41,109 nt of DNA from Pseudomonas sp. MWU15-20650 (GTDB lineage Bacteria > Pseudomonadota > Gammaproteobacteria > Pseudomonadales > Pseudomonadaceae). This document shows positions 1 to 6,282 of the stretch, in pieces. The notes under the pieces are model-generated. The model was given only the letters and a program-made list of their open reading frames with translations. It was not told where the DNA came from and searched no databases. The stretch lies in the NCBI RefSeq assembly GCF_023242475.1, contig NZ_JALJFG010000046.1, forward strand, positions 1 through 41,109. Reading direction: 5' to 3'. The translations under genes were made by a program, and so were the position numbers. Numbering within the stretch: the first letter of the stretch is position 1; each line of letters opens with the position of its first letter.

Positions 1-74
1 CAACTTGTGATGCTGATAATCTTGTTGACTATCAGTCTGACCCCACAAGCACCCACACGAATTGCTTGATTCAG

Positions 75-86
75 TTGTTAAAGAGC
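75..86 (-). promoter_or_regulatory. rrn leader boxA antitermination element
   Basis: On the minus strand the sequence reads GCTCTTTAACAA, a close match to the bacterial boxA (TGCTCTTTAACA) bound by NusB/S10 to protect rRNA transcripts from Rho. It sits about 40 nt downstream of the P2 -10 box, the expected place in the 16S leader. The remaining leader continues to position 1. Confidence 0.85.
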
Positions 87-119
87 GGTTGGTTAAGAAC
101 TTTCGTCTCAACCGAGGCG

Positions 120-262
120 CGCATTCTACAGCAGCCTCATTTACTGTCAAGTGATTATTTTCAGAAGCTTTCGAAGAATTCTTCAACAACTTCAACCACT
201 TGCGCCTCCGATCTCTCGTTAGCGGGAGGCGAATTCTACAGACATCCATGGGAGCGTCAAGC
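120..262 (-). promoter_or_regulatory. Tandem rrn operon promoters P1 and P2
   Basis: Read on the minus strand there are two sigma-70 promoters in series. P1 has -35 TTGACG (255-260), a 16-bp spacer and -10 TAGAAT (233-238). P2 has -35 TTGACA (145-150), a 16-bp spacer and -10 TAGAAT (123-128). Both -10 boxes are followed by GC-rich discriminators (TCGCCTCCC and GCGCGCC), typical of growth-rate and stringently controlled rRNA promoters. The sequence resembles Pseudomonas 16S rRNA upstream leaders that I recognise. The 16S gene itself would lie to the left of position 1, outside the window. Confidence 0.88.
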
Positions 263-374
263 ACTTAAATCAAAAAAAATGAAATTTCCATGAGAGCCTT
301 CAGCCCTTCGGGATTTGCCCCCCTTCTCTTCTATATAGCAATAGCCAGAAAACATGAGCACACAGCCCCAGGCA

Positions 375-798
375 CTGCTGGTGGAATCCATAGACCGCCT
401 CACACCTCCCGGTAGAAGACTGGCAAAAGCTCAAGGCCGCTATCGACTCCAAGGGCCTGCGCATCGTCGCGCTTGACCTTCCGACAAGCCACCAGGGGAT
501 GCAGGACACCAAGGGCGACGAGTTCACCGGCCGGATGCTGGGGGCGATCAACTCAATGCTGATGGAGATGATGGCAGCGATTGCCCGCAAGGATTATGAG
601 CAGCGCCGCGACCGGCAGGCCCAGGGCATCGAGAAGGCCAAGGCCACCGGCAGGTACCAGGGGCGCCCGGTGGACGCCGATCTGCACAAGCGTGTGACCA
701 AGCTGCTCGGCGCCGGCCTTGGCATTCGCGCTACAGCTAGACACGCCAACTGCTCCACCACCACGGAGCTGAGGATCAGGGACTTGGCCACGGCCTGA
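375..798 (+). pseudogene. Degraded serine recombinase (5'-truncated, frameshifted)
   Basis: This stretch aligns with codons from about 64 to the end of the intact recombinase at 4185-4802. It begins abruptly within the LLVES(I)DRL motif, so the N-terminal catalytic serine is missing. Around 396-402 it is 2 bp shorter than the intact copy, which breaks the frame before the remaining open part (ATG at 499, stop at 796-798). What survives covers the end of the catalytic domain, the long helix (INSML.EMMA.IARKDYEQRRDRQ) and the C-terminal HTH_7-type DNA-binding domain (GIRATARHANCSTTT). The copies differ at many positions, so this is not a recent duplication. A stand-alone 99-residue DNA-binding protein could still be made from 499, but I think it is a relic. 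Confidence 0.8.
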
Positions 799-810
799 AT
801 GGAGAATTAA

Positions 811-848
811 AAAAGCCCCGCCCGAGCACTGCACGGCGGGGCTTTCTT
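811..848 (+). terminator. Terminator after the recombinase relic
   Basis: AAAGCCCCGCC and GGCGGGGCTTT form an 11-bp stem around a short loop, followed by CTTT. It lies 13 bp after the relic's stop codon. A very similar terminator (5530-5566) closes the second recombinase unit, which supports a common origin of the two units. Confidence 0.8.
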
Positions 849-905
849 TAAGTCTGGCAGAGCAGGTGGCAAGCCCACTTTAATGTTCGCCCACCAGAAT
901 TTTGA

Positions 906-1148
906 TCAGTAGGTTTCGTAAAGATGGCTCACGCAAGTCCCGCATACCTTCCGGTCAAGTTTTGCGCTTTCCAGGCGGGTATCACCCTCGCTCAAACAAG
1001 CTTTAACTTGATTGGAGGTGTCAGCCTTGGCCATTTTCCTACAAATTGAATTCTGTCGAGATACGCAGCCCGTATCAGTCGAGCTGGCCAGAAAAATGTG
1101 AATTTCGTTCGTGTCGGCCTTCTTGCGAAGAGAGTAGAGGACTGTCAC
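906..1148 (-). CDS. Small hypothetical protein (doubtful)
   Basis: An 80-codon open frame with a GTG start and no convincing ribosome binding site. An internal ATG at 1035 would give a 42-residue peptide starting MAKADTSNQ. The product has no recognisable domain, though the C-terminal part carries a CGTC pair. It lies between the recombinase terminator and the TetR gene, in a stretch that otherwise looks non-coding (849-1319). It could equally be a chance open frame in decaying island DNA. Confidence 0.2.
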   Translation of the reverse strand: MTVLYSLRKKADTNEIHIFLASSTDTGCVSRQNSICRKMAKADTSNQVKACLSEGDTRLESAKLDRKVCGTCVSHLYETY

Positions 1149-1319
1149 AAGGCTTATCTTGCGCGATGGCTGTTTCTATATAAGACGCCCGCCGCGCAGG
1201 GTGAATCGCGGCTTATAGGTTGGGGCGCCTACTCAAGCTTAAGCCGCTCTAAACAACATCGACTATTTGCCGATGCGCTCCGTTTCCTGTTCTCGCCGAC
1301 GCTTGTCCTGATTTTGATG

Positions 1320-1910
1320 CTAAGCACTATTCTTTTTCAGGCTTTCGGGGCTGCCAGCGCACAGACCATCCATCACCAAATTCATCAACCTGGCGAGGCG
1401 AGAGCGCCATTCGCTCTGGGCATCCATTTGCCATATTCCCGCGATGGCTAGAAAAAAGTCGTCGTTTGTAATCCCGCTACGAATCGTTCCTGCCTTTTCA
1501 TTTGCCCTCAAAAGCAACTCGGCAGCTCCTTGGACAGGAGCGTATCCCGACTTCCCTGGGAACTCGTAAACGGAAGCAGCTTGTTGGATCGCAGCAGCGA
1601 GTCCGGCCTTTGTCATTGCATATTCAGCGAGGCAGTCCATCCACTCTCGGAGGGCCTCCTTAGGTGGTTTGGTCGCCAGCAGCTCCTCTGCCAACGCGGC
1701 CACCTGCTGCATTTCGAACTGATAAACCTCGAATACCAGCTTCTCTCTGTTAGGGAAGTGGCGATAGAACGTGCCCTGCCCTACCCCTGCCTTCTTCGCA
1801 ATCGTGCTCAAGGGAACCGCAGGATCGCTAGTCAGCTCTACCACCGCGACCTCCAGTATCCGTTCCCGGTTTTTTTTGGCGTCAGAACGCATCACCAACT
1901 CGTCAGTCAT
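1320..1910 (-). CDS. TetR/AcrR-family transcriptional repressor
   Basis: A 196-residue regulator. The N-terminal TetR helix-turn-helix is clear: NRERILEVAVVEL, then the recognition part IAKKAGVGQGTFYRHFPNREKLVFEVY (about residues 15-60). The C-terminal ligand-binding half contains WMDCLAEYAMTKAGLAAAIQQ, reminiscent of SbtR-type TetR proteins. I chose ATG 1910 because AAGGAA lies 10 nt upstream; a TTG at 1916 and an ATG at 1892 are alternatives. It is divergent from an SDR gene starting at 2010. The 99-bp gap holds two palindromes that are likely its operators, so it probably represses itself and the SDR. The ligand is unknown. Confidence 0.9.
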   Translation of the reverse strand: MTDELVMRSDAKKNRERILEVAVVELTSDPAVPLSTIAKKAGVGQGTFYRHFPNREKLVFEVYQFEMQQVAALAEELLATKPPKEALREWMDCLAEYAMTKAGLAAAIQQAASVYEFPGKSGYAPVQGAAELLLRANEKAGTIRSGITNDDFFLAIAGIWQMDAQSEWRSRLARLMNLVMDGLCAGSPESLKKNSA

Positions 1911-1941
1911 GAACAAAAATTTCCTTCACTGCATTGCTAAA

Positions 1942-1955
1942 CGGACAATTGTCCG
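1942..1955. promoter_or_regulatory. Palindromic operator 1 (tetR/SDR intergenic)
   Basis: CGGACAATTGTCCG is a perfect 14-bp palindrome located 31 bp upstream of the TetR ATG. It shares the half-site GGACA/TGTCC with a second palindrome 28 bp away (centre to centre). Paired dyads in a tetR/target intergenic region are the usual arrangement for TetR-family operators; binding itself is inferred. Confidence 0.75.
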
Positions 1956-1970
1956 GTACGGTTTTAAAGT

Positions 1971-1982
1971 GGACACTTGTCC
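1971..1982. promoter_or_regulatory. Palindromic operator 2 (tetR/SDR intergenic)
   Basis: GGACACTTGTCC repeats the GGACA...TGTCC dyad of the first operator with a different 2-bp centre. It lies 27 bp upstream of the SDR start codon, where a bound repressor would block the SDR promoter. Confidence 0.7.
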
Positions 1983-2009
1983 GCTTAGGCATCGTTTCTG
2001 GAGTTTACT

Positions 2010-2777
2010 ATGAACAGCACTGGCAACACGATTCTGGTTACTGGCGGCACCTCAGGCATCGGCCTCGGTCTGGCGCTAAGACTTCACAAGGCGGGTAACA
2101 AAGTCATCATCGCTGGACGTCGCAAGGCTCTGCTCGAAAAGATCGTGTCGGAACACCCTGGTATTGAATCAGTATTGCTGGACGTCTCCGACGCCCAATC
2201 CATCCAGCGCAACAGCGAAGCGCTTGCGATCAGCCACCCTAATCTGAACGTTCTAATCAACAACGCTGGGATCATGCATTGGGAGGATCTGACTGATCCG
2301 GAAAGCCTGAGCACAGCCGAAGATATCGTGACGACGAACTTACTTGGCACGATTCGCATGGTGTACGCATTTACTCCCCACCTGATCAAGCAACCCAGTG
2401 CAACGATAGTGAATGTCAGCTCGGCGTTGGCCTTTGTACCGTTGCCAGCTACACCGACCTACAGCGCAACCAAAGCGGCAGTTCACTCATTCACTCAAAG
2501 TCTTCGAGTGCAACTTGAGGATTCGTCCGTCGAAGTGATCGAGCTTGCGCCGCCAGGGGTACGTACCGCATTGCTTGGATTGCTTGGACAGGAAAACGAC
2601 GAAAACGCTATGCCCTTGGAGGAGTTTTTGGATGAAGTCTTCGAACTGCTCAAGATTTCTCCGACCCCGCCTGAACTCGTCGTCGAACGCGCGAAGCCTT
2701 TACGATTTGCAGAAGCGAGCGGATCACATGGTGATGTCTTGAAAATGCTCGCCGGATACAAACCGCCAGCAGAGTAA
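2010..2777 (+). CDS. SDR family oxidoreductase (DltE-like)
   Basis: A 255-residue classical short-chain dehydrogenase. Visible motifs are the NAD(P)-binding TGGTSGIG (11-18), NNAG (84-87), the catalytic serine in NVSSA (about 138) and YSATK (Tyr151, Lys155). A basic pair after beta-2 (GRRKA) suggests NADPH preference. The overall pattern resembles the DltE/YhdF-like SDRs often paired with TetR regulators in gamma-proteobacteria, which are commonly thought to handle reactive carbonyls or xenobiotics. The substrate cannot be read from sequence. GGAG about 8 nt before ATG 2010 supports the start. Expression is probably controlled by the divergent TetR through the two GGACA palindromes upstream. 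Confidence 0.92.
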   Translation: MNSTGNTILVTGGTSGIGLGLALRLHKAGNKVIIAGRRKALLEKIVSEHPGIESVLLDVSDAQSIQRNSEALAISHPNLNVLINNAGIMHWEDLTDPESLSTAEDIVTTNLLGTIRMVYAFTPHLIKQPSATIVNVSSALAFVPLPATPTYSATKAAVHSFTQSLRVQLEDSSVEVIELAPPGVRTALLGLLGQENDENAMPLEEFLDEVFELLKISPTPPELVVERAKPLRFAEASGSHGDVLKMLAGYKPPAE

Positions 2778-2801
2778 CGTTTACCTTGTGGGCACAAGCG
2801 C

Positions 2802-3149
2802 GTGCCTGCCGATCGGGTCTATGCCTACCAGGCCGCCGTTCCGGGCGGCGCTACGTTGGTTGTAAGCCGGGATAACGGATTTTGGGCTTCGGGTGGCTGT
2901 ATGGCGACCGTGCTCATTGACGGGAAAAAGGTCGCCCGCATCAACACTGGCGAAGTGGTGAAATTCCAGGTCAGGCCGGGCCGTCATATTGTCGGCATCG
3001 CTGGCGACGATGAGGGCAACGGCCTTTGCGCGATGCAGATCGGCCAGCCAGTCAAGGAGACGGCATCAGAGGTGGGCGCGGGCGAGGTTCAGAAGTACCG
3101 AATCTCTGGCACGCAGAACGGCACGGATATTCGCCCCAGTTCGCTTTGA
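2802..3149 (+). pseudogene. Lipoprotein-like protein lacking its N-terminus
   Basis: The frame encodes PADRVYAYQAAVPGGATLVVSRDNGFWASGGCMATVLIDGKKVARI..., which looks like the mature part of a small periplasmic or outer-membrane lipoprotein. It contains a beta-rich VxRDxGFxxSGC stretch and a second half KFQVRPGRHIVGI followed by GLCAMQ. The only starts in frame are a GTG at 2802 or codons just after a stop at 2775-2777, so no signal peptide or lipobox can be made. The frame opens directly after the SDR stop codon with a Cys (CGHKRVPADRV) that may be the old lipidation site. I infer that the promoter and signal sequence were lost when the SDR/TetR segment was joined here. It might still be translated as a cytosolic remnant. 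Confidence 0.6.
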
Positions 3150-3151
3150 CC

Positions 3152-3202
3152 CGCCACAGTGTCGAAAACAACACGGTGTGTTGAAACCTACACACTGTGG
3201 CG
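3152..3202. repeat. Nested inverted repeat (possible cruciform/terminator)
   Basis: Outer arms CGCCACAGTGT (3152-3162) and ACACTGTGGCG (3192-3202) are perfectly complementary. Nested inside are CAACAC (3169-3174) and GTGTTG (3178-3183) around GGT. It lies between two converging reading frames (ends at 3149 and 3220), so it may act as a bidirectional terminator, but no U-tract follows on either strand. A recombination scar is an alternative. Confidence 0.6.
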
Positions 3203-3219
3203 TTATCTGAGCGCACATT

Positions 3220-4026
3220 TCATTGAGGTAACTCTTTCAAAATCATCCGCGCGAGATAATGAATTCGAGTCAATTTACCGTCCCTGCTCAGAACGCCATC
3301 AAAAAAAGTTGCATAAGCAGCTATGTACATATCGACCATATCATTCCTCACCTTGATCACAGGTGCACCACCGCCGTTAGCTCCACGCTCGATCACCATC
3401 AAATAGCAGCAAAGTACCGCTCGAAAGACAAGCGTATTAGGTAATTCTTTGAAAGTAGGAAGATTTACTGGGCCCGGCAATGATCTGTAAACTTGGGCGG
3501 AAATTTCCAAAACAGCGCCTATGATCTTGTTGATCAACTCCTGGCTGCCTATAGTCGAATTTCGAATTTCTGCTTTATTTTCATCTGAGAAATCTCTAAC
3601 GAGAGGAGCAATCACGGCGGTGATTTCGGCAGCAGTGGTGAGCATATTTTCCATGTGCGCGGTGGCCGCCTTGCCGTTGTCCAGTATCTGCCGCTGAATT
3701 TCCAAATCCCCCCGCTGAGCAACCTTCAAAAATCTTGCAAATGTGGCAAACCCACGCGTTTGATGCTCGTCTATCATTCTGCTCTGTAAGCCCGCCAGTC
3801 GTCCGCTGAGTACACTTACGTCTCTTGTCCCCTTAAGTACAATGACTTGACCAGGGTAGTCGCTCACGATTTCCATCGATTCCGTTATCGTAATCAAGGC
3901 ATTGCCCTTGTATGCCTCCATAGCTACGTAGTCAGTCATTACGGCAAAGCTTTGTCTCGATGCCTTGAGATACCTTCTCAAGCTTTCTGACCTAAGTTGG
4001 TTGCTATCTATTACTTTCCGCTGCAT
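3220..4026 (-). CDS. Uncharacterised protein with PIN-like acidic motifs
   Basis: A 268-residue protein of no named family that I can assign. The N-terminal stretch AVMTDYVAMEAYKGNALITI (Asp32, Glu37) and the C-terminal stretch VRNDMVDMYIAAYATFFDGVLSRDGKLTRI (Asp229, Asp232, Asp243, Asp249) have the order and spacing of a PIN-domain nuclease fold: a first Asp after beta-1, then D..IA..A...D..LS.D.K near the end. The middle (residues 100-200) is helical and longer than in VapC toxins. No antitoxin-like gene sits next to it. It is divergent from the intact serine recombinase, with 158 bp between them. Island context and nuclease-like motifs suggest a defence or RNA-cleavage role, which is inference only. 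The product being real is well supported by codon pattern and length. Confidence 0.75.
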   Translation of the reverse strand: MQRKVIDSNQLRSESLRRYLKASRQSFAVMTDYVAMEAYKGNALITITESMEIVSDYPGQVIVLKGTRDVSVLSGRLAGLQSRMIDEHQTRGFATFARFLKVAQRGDLEIQRQILDNGKAATAHMENMLTTAAEITAVIAPLVRDFSDENKAEIRNSTIGSQELINKIIGAVLEISAQVYRSLPGPVNLPTFKELPNTLVFRAVLCCYLMVIERGANGGGAPVIKVRNDMVDMYIAAYATFFDGVLSRDGKLTRIHYLARMILKELPQ

Positions 4027-4184
4027 CGAAGGGCTCCCGGAGACATCTGCAAATTGATGTCAATTTAGACTCATGCCTATCCAGATACAGGCTTATTTTG
4101 CCTTTTTCGGGCTTTCCGCTTAATAAGTAACACCTAAAGTGCAACAGTATTAGTAGAACGCCCTAACTGATACAGGCACCCATC

Positions 4185-4802
4185 ATGCTCATCCGCGCAT
4201 ACCTCCGAGCATCCACCGAAGAGCAAGACGCCGGCCGCGCCCGCGCCTCGCTCGAGCAGTTCGCCAGCGACCATAACAAGGTCATCGCCAGCGTATACCT
4301 GGAGAACGCCAGCGGCGCCACCGCCGACCGGCCGGAGCTGCTGCGCCTGCTGAAAGATGCGCGCAAGGGTGACGTGCTGCTGGTGGAGTCGATAGATCGC
4401 CTATCCCGCCTCCCGGTGGAGGAATGGCAAAAGCTCAAGACGGCTATCGACTCCAAGGGCCTGCGCATTGTCACGCTCGACTTGCCGACCAGCCACCAGG
4501 GAATGCAGGACACCAAGGGCGACGAGTTCACCGGCCGAATGCTGGGCGCCATCAACTCAATGCTGGTGGAAATGATGGCAACTATCGCCCGCAAGGATTA
4601 CGAACAGCGCCGTGACCGGCAGGCCCAAGGCATCGAGAAGGCCAAGGCAGCCGGAAAGTACCAGGGGCGACCTGTAGACACGGATCTCCACAAGCGAGTG
4701 AGGGAACTGTTGGCCGCCGGCCTGGGCATCCGCGCGACAGCCCGGCACGCCGACTGCTCCACTACAACCGTTTTGCGTATCCGAGACACGCCAACGTGTT
4801 GA
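4185..4802 (+). CDS. Serine recombinase (resolvase/invertase family)
   Basis: A 205-residue protein with the full resolvase layout. The N-terminal catalytic domain has the nucleophile Ser10 in LRASTEEQ, Arg8 beside it, and the conserved arginines in SIDRLSRL (Arg72, Arg75). A long helix follows (INSMLVEMMATIARKDYEQRRDRQ), then GRPVD and a C-terminal HTH_7 DNA-binding motif (LGIRATARHADCSTTTVLRIR). These enzymes act as tetramers at short crossover sites. The length fits Tn3 resolvases and DNA invertases. It starts 158 bp from the divergent PIN-like gene, and a res-like site might lie in that gap (GATACAGGC occurs twice, near 4083 and 4169). An HNH-like gene follows 29 bp downstream. A degraded relative lies at 375-798. 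Confidence 0.92.
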   Translation: MLIRAYLRASTEEQDAGRARASLEQFASDHNKVIASVYLENASGATADRPELLRLLKDARKGDVLLVESIDRLSRLPVEEWQKLKTAIDSKGLRIVTLDLPTSHQGMQDTKGDEFTGRMLGAINSMLVEMMATIARKDYEQRRDRQAQGIEKAKAAGKYQGRPVDTDLHKRVRELLAAGLGIRATARHADCSTTTVLRIRDTPTC

Positions 4803-4831
4803 ATGCCTCAATTTAACGGAAGGAACCAGAA

Positions 4832-5476
4832 ATGAAGTTATGCGCAATTTGCGGCATCAGACCGGGAAAGACCTCAGATCACATTCCGCCTAAGGGGCTA
4901 TACACGAAACCCTATCCTAAAAATATGCATACGGTTCCAGCCTGCGCGAAATGCAATCAAGGCGGCTCCACGGCAGATGAGATTGTAAAAATTATGATCG
5001 GCCTCAGCACTGGAGAGGCGAGGAAGGATTCTCCACTGGTGATCGAATCGATGCGCCGGACCTTAGGCGGGAACAAAAAGCTTTTTCGTAAGGTTTTGAA
5101 ATCAGCCCAGCACACCTTTCACCCAATGGATGGAAGCGTCCTGCGCCCAGCCATAGCTGTGCGCTTTGACGGGAAGCCATACCGTGAAGTTGTGACGAGG
5201 ATCGTTAGGGCGCTGTACTGGGTCGAAAAAGGGTCAGCTCTCGGGCTGGATGCAAACGTAACCGTGGAGGCATTCGACCAGATAAAAGACCCTGGACGGA
5301 TAGCTTTGATACAAACCTTGATGGATAGCTTAGAACCTCGACATCTGAATGAATCAACATTCATCTACAAGGCTGCGTTCGATAAGTCCGGTAGCTCGGT
5401 TTGGGGTCTCATGTTTTTCGGAGCCCACCTCGCAATAGCCATGGCTGAGGCGCCAGCGGATTCTGTAGTTGCGTAA
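4832..5476 (+). CDS. HNH-like zinc-binding protein
   Basis: A 214-residue protein beginning with a compact HNH-type zinc module: CAIC (Cys4, Cys7), SDHIPPKGLY (Asp16-His17) and ACAKCN (Cys38, Cys41, Asn42). The C-x2-C ... DH ... C-x2-C-N order matches HNH endonuclease-like domains, with His17 as the probable general base. The remaining 160 residues have no family that I recognise. It follows the serine recombinase by 29 bp with AAGGAA before the ATG, so the two are probably co-transcribed and end at the terminator at 5530. The role could be as a cargo nuclease of a mobile element, or as a defence protein; neither is shown by the sequence. Confidence 0.75.
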   Translation: MKLCAICGIRPGKTSDHIPPKGLYTKPYPKNMHTVPACAKCNQGGSTADEIVKIMIGLSTGEARKDSPLVIESMRRTLGGNKKLFRKVLKSAQHTFHPMDGSVLRPAIAVRFDGKPYREVVTRIVRALYWVEKGSALGLDANVTVEAFDQIKDPGRIALIQTLMDSLEPRHLNESTFIYKAAFDKSGSSVWGLMFFGAHLAIAMAEAPADSVVA

Positions 5477-5529
5477 AAATAGGCCTGGGACCTGCCAAGG
5501 AATAATCAGGGCACATGAATTTAATACGA

Positions 5530-5566
5530 AAAAGCCCCGCCGGAGCATTGCCTGGCGGGGCTTTTC
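5530..5566 (+). terminator. Terminator of the recombinase-HNH unit
   Basis: AAAGCCCCGCC (5531-5541) pairs with GGCGGGGCTTT, followed by T residues. It is a near copy of the terminator at 811-848 behind the degraded recombinase. Confidence 0.85.
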
Positions 5567-5642
5567 GTTGGCTTGCTGCTGTCACCCTGCTGTCACGTGA
5601 AAGTAAGCTAGCAGCGGATCGGCGCGAGAGGCCCTATTTATA

Positions 5643-5719
5643 TGGTGTCCCAGGGCCGGTTCGAACGGCCAACCTTCCCCTTAGGAGGGGGATGCTCTAT
5701 CCAATTGAGCTACTGGGAC
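5643..5719 (-). tRNA. tRNA-Arg (anticodon CCT)
   Basis: Read on the minus strand: GTCCCAG acceptor arm pairing with CTGGGAC, discriminator A and an encoded CCA end (77 nt). The anticodon loop is CTCCTAA, giving CCT for the AGG codon, and the T-loop GTTCGAA is intact. Its 3' end faces the accessory island at 300-5566, the orientation expected if elements integrate at this tRNA. I found no second copy of the 3' end inside the window. Confidence 0.95.
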
Positions 5720-5877
5720 AAATGACAACCATCAGGCCCCGAGGGCAACGACGGACGGCGTGCATGTTAACGGCCGAGGCTGGTTTTGTCATGTCGTCCG
5801 TAGGCTTTTTGATTGTAGGCAGATCCCCACAAAGACATACAGCGCGCCAGCCGGCAGTCCTGGCGGTTTACGCGATC

Positions 5878-5890
5878 GTGCAAATTGCAC
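5878..5890. promoter_or_regulatory. Palindrome A (candidate enhancer site)
   Basis: GTGCAAATTGCAC is a perfect 13-bp palindrome with the core TGCAAATTGCA. The same core recurs 31 bp downstream (centre to centre), about three helical turns, and both lie upstream of a sigma-54 promoter. This is the usual placement of enhancer-binding-protein sites. Confidence 0.7.
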
Positions 5891-5907
5891 TACCCCAAAA
5901 TGCCACC

Positions 5908-5922
5908 GTTGCAAATTGCAAC
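5908..5922. promoter_or_regulatory. Palindrome B (candidate enhancer site)
   Basis: GTTGCAAATTGCAAC is a perfect 15-bp palindrome containing the same TGCAAATTGCA core as palindrome A. It ends 54 bp upstream of the -24 GG of the sigma-54 promoter at 5975. Confidence 0.7.
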
Positions 5923-5974
5923 TCAAAAAGTCGCTTATTGCATCTTAATATATTGATTTTATTGACATAATTGG

Positions 5975-5991
5975 TTGGCACGGCATCTGCA
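5975..5991 (+). promoter_or_regulatory. Sigma-54 (-24/-12) promoter
   Basis: TTGGCACGGCATCTGCA fits the RpoN consensus TGGCACG-N4-TTGC. The GG (5977-5978) and GC (5989-5990) are exactly 10 bp apart. Predicted transcription would start near 6002, about 40 nt before the first small membrane protein gene. The two TGCAAATTGCA palindromes upstream are the probable activator sites. Confidence 0.75.
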
Positions 5992-6043
5992 ACACTTCCC
6001 TGACAAAACCAATTGAACCAAGGTTCCCCTGGAGAAGATGACC

Positions 6044-6271
6044 ATGAACAGCGCCCTTCTGATAGCCCTCAATACTGTGGCACTGGCCGTACTGGTAATG
6101 CTTCATTTTCAGTCGACCTATACCGAAGACGCTGCGCAGATCACCCAAGCGGCTCCTCATCACCTGCGACAACGCCCGCAATTGGCAGTGATGACCGCTA
6201 ATCCGAAATCTGCTATCCGTCAGGCCCAAGACACCCAGCCGACCCCAGCGTCCGAGCACTGGATTTTCTAA
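6044..6271 (+). CDS. Small single-pass membrane protein
   Basis: A 75-residue protein (MNSALLIALNTVALAVLVMLHF...) with one N-terminal transmembrane helix and a polar Gln/Pro/Ala-rich tail ending EHWIF. ATG 6044 is preferred because GGAG lies 9 nt upstream; ATG 6038 is only 3 nt from it. No known family comes to mind beyond hypothetical proteins of Pseudomonas. It is the first gene behind the sigma-54 promoter, and a second small membrane protein starts 11 bp after its stop, so the two likely form an operon. The function is unknown. Confidence 0.7.
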   Translation: MNSALLIALNTVALAVLVMLHFQSTYTEDAAQITQAAPHHLRQRPQLAVMTANPKSAIRQAQDTQPTPASEHWIF

Positions 6272-6282
6272 GAGAACCTCTG

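Noticed and set aside
1098..1451. Plus-strand open frame of 117 codons
   Set aside because: It overlaps the C-terminal part of the well-supported TetR gene on the other strand and its product has no coherent domain.
1..5643. Second copy of the tRNA-Arg(CCT) 3' end as an attachment-site repeat
   Set aside because: I looked for the tRNA 3' end sequence inside the island and did not see it; the recombinases are also serine-type, which do not usually use tRNA ends.
5515..5970. Plus-strand open frame across the tRNA-Arg(CCT) region
   Set aside because: It runs through the terminator, antisense to the tRNA and into the palindromic regulatory region, so it cannot be a normal gene.
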